Assembly: GCA_036269975.1 (NCBI GenBank)
Contig: DATBDL010000336.1
Location: 1 to 11,497 of the forward strand
DNA: 11,497 nucleotides
Reading direction: 5' to 3'
Source of the DNA: DATEPR01 sp036269975
GTDB taxonomy: Bacteria; Actinomycetota; Actinomycetes; Mycobacteriales; Pseudonocardiaceae
A program made the translations under genes and the position numbers. The notes below the pieces were generated by a model. The model worked only from the letters and a program-made list of their open reading frames with translations. It was not told the origin of the DNA and ran no database searches. Every line of letters begins with the position of its first letter. The first letter of the stretch is position 1. Below are positions 5,016 to 11,497 of this stretch, in pieces.

Positions 5016-6251
5016 ATGAGCACGATTTCTCGGCATTCACCAGGCAAAACGTCCGATCCGCTCTTCGCAGGTCTGGTCGAGGGGGCCAGGGTGCTCCAGC
5101 CGCGCACGGTCGCACTGCGCCGAGCGGTCCACCGGCATCCGGAGGTCGGGTTGACCTTGCCGACCACCCAGGCGGCCGTGTTGCGGGTGCTGGACGGGCT
5201 GCCGCTGCGGATCAACACCGGCGCCGGCCTGAGCTCCGTCGTCGCCGTGCTGGACGGCGGCCGGCCGGGACCCGCCGTCCTCCTACGGGGTGACATGGAC
5301 GCGCTGCCGCTGGCCGAGCGCACCGGTCTGCCGTTCGCCTCCGAAGTGGCCACCGCGATGCACGCCTGCGGCCACGACACGCATGTCGCGATGCTGACAT
5401 CGGCGGCCCGCCTGCTGTGCGACCGGCGGGCGTCGCTGGCGGGGCACGTGATCTTCATGTTCCAACCGGGCGAGGAGGGGCCGGGCGGCGCGCGGATCAT
5501 GCTCGATGAGGGCCTGCTCGACGCCGCCAGGTCGCCGGTGCACAGCGCGTTCGCCCTGCACATCACGGCGAGCAACCCGTCCGGCGTCGTGACGAGCCGG
5601 CCGGGGCCGATGATGGCGTCGTCGGACACGTTCGCCGTTCGGGTGACCGGGCGCGGCGGCCACGGTGGCATGCCGCACGACGCGATCGATCCGGTGCCTG
5701 CGGCGGCGGCGATGGTCGGCGCGCTGCAGACGATGATCGCCCGACGGGTGGCGGTGGCCGAGCCGGCCGTGCTCACCGTCGGTCGGCTGGTGGCCGGCAC
5801 GACGACCAACATCATCCCGAGCGACGCCGTGCTCGAGGGCACGATCCGCGCGCTGGCCGAGCCGACCCGCGCCCTCGTGCACACCGAGCTACGCCGGGTC
5901 TGCGAGCACACCGGCGCTGCCTACGGCTGCCAGGTGGACGTCACGATCAAACCGGGCTACCCGGTGACCCGCAACGACGACGTCATCGGCCCGCACGTCG
6001 TCGAGCTGGCCAAACGGGTGCTCGGCGCGCGGCACGCCGAGACGATGGCGCATCCGCTGATGGGTGCCGAGGACTTCTCGTACGTGCTGCGCGAGGTACC
6101 GGGCGCGCTGGCGTTCCTGGGTGCCAGCCCGCCCGGCGTCGACCCCGCCGATGCCGCGCCGAACCACTCCGACCACGTGGTGTTCGACGAGTCGGCGATG
6201 GAGTACGGGGTGGTGATGTATGCGGCGTATGCGCTCGACGCCCTCCGCTGA
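5016..6251 (+). CDS. M20-family (M20D, hippurate hydrolase-like) amidohydrolase (411 aa)
   Basis: A cytosolic metallohydrolase cleaving an N-acyl amino acid or similar amide; the substrate cannot be told. RRAVHRHPE (35-43) and LLRGDMDALP (89-98) open the catalytic domain. The metal ligands are HACGHD (116-121, Cys118 and His120), QPGEEGPGG (150-158, Glu154, with Glu153 as general base), His182 in ALHIT, and His384 in APNHSDH. The lid domain begins near 200, with GRGGHGGMPH (212-221); GAEDFSY (350-356) is typical of M20D. There is no signal peptide. Start choice: ATG 5016 has only GGTGG touching it. GTG 5091 has a better SD (GAGGGG), but the residues before it (LVEGARVLQP) still resemble the family N-terminus, so 5016 was kept. 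It is divergent from the tadA pair and 80 nt ahead of tyrA, with possible co-transcription. Confidence 0.93.
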   Translation: MSTISRHSPGKTSDPLFAGLVEGARVLQPRTVALRRAVHRHPEVGLTLPTTQAAVLRVLDGLPLRINTGAGLSSVVAVLDGGRPGPAVLLRGDMDALPLAERTGLPFASEVATAMHACGHDTHVAMLTSAARLLCDRRASLAGHVIFMFQPGEEGPGGARIMLDEGLLDAARSPVHSAFALHITASNPSGVVTSRPGPMMASSDTFAVRVTGRGGHGGMPHDAIDPVPAAAAMVGALQTMIARRVAVAEPAVLTVGRLVAGTTTNIIPSDAVLEGTIRALAEPTRALVHTELRRVCEHTGAAYGCQVDVTIKPGYPVTRNDDVIGPHVVELAKRVLGARHAETMAHPLMGAEDFSYVLREVPGALAFLGASPPGVDPADAAPNHSDHVVFDESAMEYGVVMYAAYALDALR

Positions 6252-6331
6252 GGGTCACCCGGCCGGTCACGCACGGTGACTGATCGTACTCCCTCTGCCC
6301 GGCGCCGGGACGATGGGCCAGGATGGTGCCC

Positions 6332-7309
6332 GTGCGCGGCGTCTGTGTGCTCGGCTTGGGCCTGATCGGTGGTTCCGTCCTGCGGGCGGCGGTGGCCGCC
6401 GGCCGGCCGGCGTGGGGCGCGACCGCGTCCGACGAGGACGAACGCGCGGCTCTCGCCGAGGGCTATCAGGTGCTGCCGACCGTGGCGGACGCGGTGCGCC
6501 GGGCCGACGATGCCGACGCGCTGGTCGTGCTGGCCGTGCCGCTGCCCGCCGTCGACGAGCTGTTGCGCGAGATCGAGGCCGTCGCGCCGCGCTGCCGGCT
6601 GACCGACGTCGTGAGCGTGAAACGGCCGGTGGCGCAGGCGGTCGGCAGGGTGCTGCCGCACGCGCGGTACGTCGGTGGGCATCCGATGGCGGGCAACTCG
6701 GTGTCCGGCTGGTCGGCCGGTTCCGCGCTGTTGTTCCACCGGGCGGCCTGGGTAGTCACCACTGACGACTCGGACGACGTCGAATTGTGGGCGGACGTGG
6801 CGCGGCTGGCGCTGGACTGCGGTTCGCACGTGGTGCCGGCCGACGGAGCGGAGCACGACACGGCGGTGGGCCGGGTGTCGCATCTGCCGCATGTCATGGC
6901 CGCCGTGCTGGCGGCCGTCGCGGCGGACGGTGGGCCGTTGTCGCTGGCGTTGGGCGCCGGGTCGTTCCGGGACGGCACCAGGGTGGCCGGCAGCCGGCCG
7001 GAGTTGGTGCGGGCGATGTGCGAGGGCAACCGGACCGGGCTGCTGGCCGCGTTGGACGACGCGTTGGGCCGGCTGGGCGCGGCCCGCGGCTCGCTGGCGT
7101 CGACCGGATCGCTCGGCGCGACCATCGTGGCCGGCCACCGTGGCCGGGCCAGTTTCGACCAGTTGGCGGCGACGGAGCGGGACAAGCTGCTCATCCGTCT
7201 GGACGCGCCGGACGCCCTGACCGAACTGGCCGAACTCGGCCGGCGCGGCGGCCGAGTGGTGCAACTGGACGGAACGACCGCACTGGCCGAAGTGCCCAAT
7301 CCGTTGTAA
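6332..7309 (+). CDS. tyrA: Prephenate (or arogenate) dehydrogenase (325 aa)
   Basis: Catalyses the NAD(P)-dependent oxidative decarboxylation of prephenate to 4-hydroxyphenylpyruvate in tyrosine synthesis. The Rossmann motif VLGLGLIGGS is at 6-15, SVKRPV at 95-100, GGHPMAGN at 115-122, and the catalytic region HDTAVGRVSHLPH at 175-187; SFRDGTRVAGS (211-221) is also characteristic. There is no chorismate mutase or ACT domain; the last ~60 residues are a short helical tail. The start GTG 6332 was preferred because AGGA (6320-6323) lies 8 nt before it and the protein then begins VRGVCVLGLG like its relatives; ATG 6323, 9 nt earlier, is the alternative with no properly spaced SD. Whether it prefers prephenate or arogenate is not decided here. 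Confidence 0.93.
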   Translation: MRGVCVLGLGLIGGSVLRAAVAAGRPAWGATASDEDERAALAEGYQVLPTVADAVRRADDADALVVLAVPLPAVDELLREIEAVAPRCRLTDVVSVKRPVAQAVGRVLPHARYVGGHPMAGNSVSGWSAGSALLFHRAAWVVTTDDSDDVELWADVARLALDCGSHVVPADGAEHDTAVGRVSHLPHVMAAVLAAVAADGGPLSLALGAGSFRDGTRVAGSRPELVRAMCEGNRTGLLAALDDALGRLGAARGSLASTGSLGATIVAGHRGRASFDQLAATERDKLLIRLDAPDALTELAELGRRGGRVVQLDGTTALAEVPNPL

Positions 7310-7340
7310 CTGGCCACATCCTGACACCGATCCGAGCCGC

Positions 7341-7357
7341 CCCGAGCGGGTCTCGGG
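7341..7357 (+). terminator. Weak hairpin after tyrA
   Basis: CCCGAG and CTCGGG pair around a 5-nt loop, 32 nt after the tyrA stop and before the next gene's promoter. The stem is only 6 bp with no T-tract, so termination strength is doubtful. Confidence 0.3.
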
Positions 7358-7372
7358 TCGGCAACGATCCGC

Positions 7373-7400
7373 CGGACTGGTTCACAGCGCGGAATAACGT
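7373..7400 (+). promoter_or_regulatory. Leaderless-type promoter of the FN3 surface protein
   Basis: TAACGT (7395-7400) fits TANNNT and is followed by exactly six bases and then the ATG at 7407, the same spacing as at 593-586. The -35 is weak (CGGACT at 7373-7378, 16-bp spacer, GAC core only). No SD is present in the usual window, which supports transcription starting at the ATG. Confidence 0.4.
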
Positions 7401-7406
7401 CTGTCC

Positions 7407-9398
7407 ATGGAGCGTCGCCGGCTGGCCGTCGTGCTCGCCGGCCTGGTCCTGGTCGGCGGTGCCGTCACCGCGTTACGGCTGGTGCAGGGCACCCCGGACC
7501 TGTCGGCGCCACCACCGCCACCACCGCTGCCGACCGTCGTCAAGCCCTACAGCGCGGTCGGCGTTCTCGTGCCGGCACCGGGTACCCAACCGGCGACGCC
7601 GACGCACCTGGTCCTGGCCGCCGGACCGCACCGGCTGCTGGCGACCTGGTCCGCCGTCGGCGGTGCGACCGGCTACGAGGTCCGTTGGGGCACCGGCGGT
7701 TCGCTGTCCAGCAGCAAACTGGTGGCCGAGCCGGACGCCGAACTGAACGGGCTGACCCCGGCTGCCGCCATCGACGTGCAGGTGCGTGCGGTGGACTCGT
7801 TCGGACAGCGGTCGGCGGCGGCCGGCGCGACCGGACGGGCACGGCAGGACGGCCCGGCCGGCGCCGACAACACGCTGGTGGACCACTTCGACGGCGCGAT
7901 GGTGCCCGATCCGAAGCTGTGGCGGCTGGCCAGTCCGAGCAACTGCGCGCAGGCGGTCCGGGGCACCGGCGAGAACAGCGACCGGATGGTGCTGCTGAGC
8001 GAGTGCTCCCGGACGTCGGCCACGCTGCGCGGGCGGGCACCGTTCCGGCTCGACCCGACTGCGCCGAACGGCGAACTCGGCCGGTTCACCATCGACACGG
8101 ACGCGCCCGGCGAGTCCGGCGAGCTGGACATCGACCTGGTGCCGGGCGCGGTCGACATGATCGACGGCTCGACCAACGATCCGATCGGCACGTCCCCGCC
8201 GAACACCGCGACCGTCGACGACTACCTGCCGCCGGGCACCGTCCGGGTGCGGATCGGCGCCGAGATCCCGCCGGACACTCCCAACCAGCCCGTGAACGTC
8301 GTGCAGGTCGCGGCCGGTCCCGGCACGCCGCTGGTGGCACCCGTGAGTCGAACCCCGCACGCGCTGTCGGCGCCGCGACTGGGCGTCTCGGTGCGGTGGG
8401 ACGTCGTGTTGCGCACGGACGGGATCGAGGTGCTTCGGGACGGCGTGCTCGTCGCGGCCGGCAACGCGGTGCCGTCGTGGCGCTCGGCGACGGCGCTGGT
8501 CGAGTTCACCGGGTCGCCGATCGGCCAGTTGCAGGCCGGCGTGAACATGATCGGTTACGGCGGTGCGCCTACCAGCGCGCCTGCGGTCGCGGTCGGCCCG
8601 GCACCTCGGCTGGACACGTTCGTCACCGTCACCCCCGGCTCCAGCGCAGACGCGACCACCAGCACGGACACCGGCCCCGGCAGCGGCGAGCTGCGGTTCA
8701 CCGTGCTGGTGACGTCGAACACGCCGGCGGCGGCGCTGACGGTGAACGGGGTCCCGCCGAAGTTCCAGGTGGAGATCGGTACCCAGGTGTTCGCGGCGGT
8801 ACCGGCGATCCAGGACGAACCACTGCTGCCGAACGTGCGATACCCCCTCGTGGCCCGGTTGCCGGCGAGCGCGTTGCACGGCCAGAACGTGCCGATCGGC
8901 GTGTCGATGGACGTGCCGTCGACGTATCCGGGCACGGCCGACGTGGTCCACATCGACCTGGAGATGGTGCCAGGCAAGAACACCCGGCCGGCGACCGCAT
9001 CGGACCCGGTCTCCGGCGCGCCGGGTTTCGCGGTGCCGCCGCAACTCGCGTCGATGACGGAGCCGAGGATCCTCGACGCCAACGGCCAACCGGTGGCCAG
9101 CGGCCAGCCGCTGCCGAGGGGTCGGGCGGTGCTGGAGGTGCGCATGGACGCGCTGGCCGGCCAGCGCGCCGCGACGGCCCTGGCCGGAATGGCGGGTTTC
9201 GAGGTGTGGCTGGACAACGTGGAACTGGTCGCGGTGCCGACCGCGATCGGCGGACCGGGAATCGCCGGCACGTGGCGAGTCGCGTTCGACCCGAGCCACG
9301 CGACCGGTGGATCGCACGTGATCGACGTGCGGGCGTTCGGCGCACAGCACGGCACCGCGTTCGTCGAGGCGTTCGCCAGTTTCACACTGGCCTCGTGA
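7407..9398 (+). CDS. Membrane-anchored surface protein with FN3 domain and jelly-roll-like domain (663 aa)
   Basis: Residues 6-26 form a single N-terminal membrane helix after MERRR, so it is an uncleaved anchor or signal peptide with the rest outside. A proline run (35-40) and spacer follow. Residues ~64-146 resemble fibronectin type III (HLVLAAGPHRLLATWSAVGGATGYEVRWG ... YxVQVRAVDSFG pattern). Residues ~155-385 start LVDHFDGAMVPDPKLWRL and are rich in beta strands like concanavalin A/LamG-type carbohydrate-binding folds (RFTIDTDAPGESGELDIDLVPG; VRWDVVLRTDGIEVLRDG); its only two cysteines, 180 and 200, could form a disulfide. The last ~260 residues contain further beta-rich segments (FVTVTPGSSADA; ELRFTVLV; GTWRVAFDPSHATGGSHVIDVRAFG) resembling Ig-like domains. 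No catalytic motif was recognised. Cell-wall or polysaccharide binding is a guess. It has its own promoter and converges on the FUSC gene. Confidence 0.8.
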   Translation: MERRRLAVVLAGLVLVGGAVTALRLVQGTPDLSAPPPPPPLPTVVKPYSAVGVLVPAPGTQPATPTHLVLAAGPHRLLATWSAVGGATGYEVRWGTGGSLSSSKLVAEPDAELNGLTPAAAIDVQVRAVDSFGQRSAAAGATGRARQDGPAGADNTLVDHFDGAMVPDPKLWRLASPSNCAQAVRGTGENSDRMVLLSECSRTSATLRGRAPFRLDPTAPNGELGRFTIDTDAPGESGELDIDLVPGAVDMIDGSTNDPIGTSPPNTATVDDYLPPGTVRVRIGAEIPPDTPNQPVNVVQVAAGPGTPLVAPVSRTPHALSAPRLGVSVRWDVVLRTDGIEVLRDGVLVAAGNAVPSWRSATALVEFTGSPIGQLQAGVNMIGYGGAPTSAPAVAVGPAPRLDTFVTVTPGSSADATTSTDTGPGSGELRFTVLVTSNTPAAALTVNGVPPKFQVEIGTQVFAAVPAIQDEPLLPNVRYPLVARLPASALHGQNVPIGVSMDVPSTYPGTADVVHIDLEMVPGKNTRPATASDPVSGAPGFAVPPQLASMTEPRILDANGQPVASGQPLPRGRAVLEVRMDALAGQRAATALAGMAGFEVWLDNVELVAVPTAIGGPGIAGTWRVAFDPSHATGGSHVIDVRAFGAQHGTAFVEAFASFTLAS

Positions 9399-9415
9399 CC
9401 AGGACCGAGAGCCAG

Positions 9416-9424
9416 TTATCCACA
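9416..9424 (+). promoter_or_regulatory. Isolated DnaA-box match TTATCCACA
   Basis: Exact match to the classical DnaA box, in the convergent intergenic region. A single copy without an AT-rich stretch or further boxes does not make an origin; it could titrate DnaA or be chance. Confidence 0.35.
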
Positions 9425-9486
9425 GGCGCCCGATACCCGGTGGACCCCCGGCCCAAGATCGAATAGACTGGATATTGGGGGGATCC

Positions 9487-9499
9487 CCGCGGGCCGCGG
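9487..9499. terminator. Short GC hairpin between convergent genes
   Basis: CCGCG-GGC-CGCGG, preceded by GGGGATCCCC (9477-9488 zone). It lies between the stops at 9398 and 9529, where a shared bidirectional terminator would be expected. The stem is short and no T-tract follows, so this is tentative. Confidence 0.3.
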
Positions 9500-9528
9500 T
9501 CCGGTTTGGGCGGGCATCCGGGTTGCTG

Positions 9529-11469
9529 TCAGCGGCCGGGCAACAGCTTGCGTACCAACGGAAACGGCCGTGGCCGGTCCAGTTCCGGGCCACGCAGCCC
9601 TGACACGACGAGGCCGAGATGCCCGGTGATACCCCGTAGCTGATCGGAGTCGACGACCGGCAGATCGTCCGGCGCCCGGCCGTTCCGGACCGCGTCCGCG
9701 ATCCCGTCGATCGCCGCCACCACAGTGTCCACATCGGACGACGGCGGCACCGGGTCGCCCTGGTCGATCTCGACGGCGACCCTGGTCACCGAGCCGGTCA
9801 CCCGTTCCAGCCCGATGATCGCCGGATACCACGCAGCCGCCAGCCGGCCGGCCGCCGACGGTTCGGCCAGGATGCGCTGGAACTCGGTACGCAGGTCGGA
9901 GAGCTGCCGGTAGGTGCGCCGGCGCAGCGCGGAGCGGCCCTTCGGGTCTGCGCGCAGCGCGAGGTCGGCATACCTGGCGACGGCGGTCGCGGCGTCGGCG
10001 AGCCGCCCGCCGATCCGGGGCGTTCGGCTGCCCGGCCACAACAGGTAGCCGAACACGAGCGTGATCACGCAGCCGGCGACGGTGTCCACCAGGCGGGCCA
10101 GCAGCAGGTCCCAACTGCCGGCGTGGCCGATCTCCAGCTGGATGATCACCAGCGGTGTCAGCACGGTCGCGAACATGCCGTACTGCCGGACCTGCGCGAT
10201 CGGCAGCAGGAACGACACGGCCGCCGCCAGCGCCACCAGCACCCAGCCGTTCGGGTTCAGCGCGAGCACGCCGGCACCGACCAGCGCGCCGACGAACGTG
10301 CCGCCACCGCGTTGCACCGCCCGCGCGAACACCGAGCCGAAGTCCGGCTTGAGCGTGATGGCCACCGTCACCGCGAGCCAGTAGGACCGCTCGAACGGCA
10401 CCAGCGCGGTGAGCGCCTCCGCGATGGCCATGCACAGCGCGAGGCGCAGCGCGTGCAGCCAGGTAGTCGGCCCGGCGAGGACGTTGTCGAACCACGTGCT
10501 GACGCGTTCACGACGGGTCGGGCGGGCCCGCATCGGCCGGGCCGGTGGGTCGTTGCCGTTGCCGGACAACACATCCGCGACCGAGTGCAGGCCGTCGGCG
10601 AGCGCTAGTACGGCGGGTGAGCCGCGCTCCGGCAGTGGCGGCGCGGACACCCCCGGCTCGTCGGCGCGGACCGCGGCTCCGATGTGGATGGCCGCGTCCA
10701 CGACCGATTTCGGCGCCCGATGCCGTGCCGACGCCAGCGCGACACCGGCCTCGATCGCGGGGGTCGCCTCGGACAGCACCAGGAACAGCTTGCGGTAGGT
10801 CAGATCCCGGCCCTGCAACCGGGATCGCGCGGTCAGCAGCGCGTCGTAGGCGCTGTTCATCGCCGCGGTGAGCCGGTGGCGGGCCGGGCGGGCGTCCGAC
10901 GTGCCGGCGGCGGCCAGGAGGTCGGCGAGGCGGTCGAAGACGTTCGCCACCAGCGTGCGTTCCGGCGCTGTGGCCCGGACCGGCCATCCCGCCAGCGACA
11001 GCAGCAACGCCCACACGGCACCGACCGCGAAGCCGGCCAGCGCGGGCAATGGACCGACCACAGTGGACTCGTGTGTGCCGAGAACGAGCTGTACCAACAG
11101 TTGCAGCCCGGCCAGCGACGCGTTGTTGCCGGCGGCGCTGATCACGGCCGACACCACGGCAGCCACGACGATCAGCACCCCGGTCTGCCAGCCGTGCTCG
11201 CCGACCAGATCACCGAGGAAGAAGCCGATGGCGCCGGCGAGCACAGCAAAGCCGCTGCGGCGCAAGCGATCCCGGTACGGGCCGGAGATCGCCGTCACGG
11301 TCCCGCACAGCGAGCCGATGGACACCAGCGCGCCCAACGCGATGTGCCCGACGGCGACACCGATCGCGATCGGCACCGCGACGGCGGCAGCGGCACGGGC
11401 GGCCCGCTTCCAGTCGATCGGCGCCGGCGTCGGCTTGAGTAGTTGGGTCAGCCAGTGCGGCGCGGCCAC
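9529..11469 (-). CDS. FUSC-family integral membrane protein (646 aa or longer)
   Basis: Two hydrophobic blocks (about 22-162 and 335-478) of five to six helices each, separated by a cytoplasmic region (165-330) and followed by a soluble C-terminal domain (480-646). The second block contains the FUSC signature SYWLAVTVAITLKPDFGSVF (362-381) then RAVQRGGGTFVGALVG. This layout matches YccS/YhfK and aromatic-acid exporter (AaeB-like) proteins and plant aluminium-activated transporters; export of an organic anion or aromatic compound is plausible, but the substrate is unknown. No partner (AaeA-like membrane fusion protein) is seen here. The GTG at 11469 has no SD, and the frame is open upstream to the window edge, reading GKTSVTADV before it, so the true start may lie outside and this entry may be 5'-truncated. 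It is convergent with the FN3 gene. Confidence 0.85.
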   Translation of the reverse strand: MAAPHWLTQLLKPTPAPIDWKRAARAAAAVAVPIAIGVAVGHIALGALVSIGSLCGTVTAISGPYRDRLRRSGFAVLAGAIGFFLGDLVGEHGWQTGVLIVVAAVVSAVISAAGNNASLAGLQLLVQLVLGTHESTVVGPLPALAGFAVGAVWALLLSLAGWPVRATAPERTLVANVFDRLADLLAAAGTSDARPARHRLTAAMNSAYDALLTARSRLQGRDLTYRKLFLVLSEATPAIEAGVALASARHRAPKSVVDAAIHIGAAVRADEPGVSAPPLPERGSPAVLALADGLHSVADVLSGNGNDPPARPMRARPTRRERVSTWFDNVLAGPTTWLHALRLALCMAIAEALTALVPFERSYWLAVTVAITLKPDFGSVFARAVQRGGGTFVGALVGAGVLALNPNGWVLVALAAAVSFLLPIAQVRQYGMFATVLTPLVIIQLEIGHAGSWDLLLARLVDTVAGCVITLVFGYLLWPGSRTPRIGGRLADAATAVARYADLALRADPKGRSALRRRTYRQLSDLRTEFQRILAEPSAAGRLAAAWYPAIIGLERVTGSVTRVAVEIDQGDPVPPSSDVDTVVAAIDGIADAVRNGRAPDDLPVVDSDQLRGITGHLGLVVSGLRGPELDRPRPFPLVRKLLPGR

Positions 11470-11497
11470 GTCGGCGGTGACACTGGTCTTCCCGGCC

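Noticed and set aside
6266..6309. Small hairpin GTCAC-GCACG-GTGAC and palindrome CCCGGCGCCGGG before tyrA
   Set aside because: Five-base stem and a loop-less palindrome of the kind expected by chance in GC-rich spacers; no promoter could be fitted around them.
5957..7327. 456-codon minus-strand frame opposite the amidohydrolase and tyrA
   Set aside because: Both plus-strand genes have complete catalytic motifs; this translation is compositionally biased and spans their intergenic gap.
7685..9466. 593-codon plus-strand frame overlapping the FN3 gene
   Set aside because: Arg-rich out-of-frame shadow with no start signal.
7473..9734. 753-codon minus-strand open frame opposite the FN3 gene
   Set aside because: Arg/Gly/His-rich translation without domains, typical of antisense frames in high-GC DNA; the plus-strand frame has a membrane helix and FN3 domain.
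1..11497. CRISPR array, insertion sequence, phage or toxin-antitoxin module
   Set aside because: No spaced repeat array, transposase, integrase or recognisable toxin pair is present; the direct repeats at 3843-3899 are only two copies.

Overview
The window is high-GC actinobacterial DNA, most likely Pseudonocardiales (Amycolatopsis-like). The reasons are the GC-rich codon use, frequent GTG starts, tRNA without an encoded CCA, leaderless-type promoters, and the tRNA-Ser / tadA / TadA-associated protein / prephenate dehydrogenase neighbourhood familiar from that group. This is pattern recognition; no database search was run.

Layout. Positions 1-66 (minus) are the first 22 codons of a gene that runs off the left edge; its start carries a consensus Shine-Dalgarno (SD). 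Positions 227-586 (minus) encode a 119-residue protein with a winged-helix-like C-terminus, driven by a promoter whose -35 box lies inside a perfect 19-bp palindrome and whose -10 box places the transcript start on the ATG. A 17-bp-stem terminator (657-694) separates it from a secreted OB-fold plus EEP-domain nuclease (705-2567, minus). Upstream of that is a membrane-anchored, Pro/Val-repeat and Gly/His-rich protein (2715-3551, minus). Then come a terminator, tRNA-Ser(CGA) (3729-3813, minus), a duplicated 25-bp element, tadA (3917-4417, minus) and the TadA-associated protein (4425-4910, minus).

From 5016 the strand flips: an M20-family amidohydrolase (5016-6251), prephenate dehydrogenase (6332-7309), and a large membrane-anchored FN3-domain surface protein (7407-9398) with another leaderless-type promoter. 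A 130-bp convergent intergenic region with one TTATCCACA DnaA-box match follows, then a FUSC-family membrane protein (9529-11469, minus), whose frame stays open to the right edge.

How the genes relate. tadA (A34-to-I editing of the wobble base of tRNA-Arg) and its partner are almost contiguous and probably co-transcribed, with tRNA-Ser downstream under its own promoter. TyrA is tyrosine biosynthesis. The nuclease, the Gly/His protein and the FN3 protein are exported or surface proteins and do not form an obvious pathway. Sampled 60-base lines in the first ~600 bp contain 50-58% G+C against about 73% in a line sampled from the FN3 gene, so the left edge may have a different history.

Overall this is mostly a conserved chromosomal housekeeping region. 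I see no clear new multi-gene system. The most interesting signals are regulatory (the nested palindrome/leaderless promoter at 593-624), the repeat copies of the tadA 3' end beside the tRNA gene, and the uncharacterised surface proteins.
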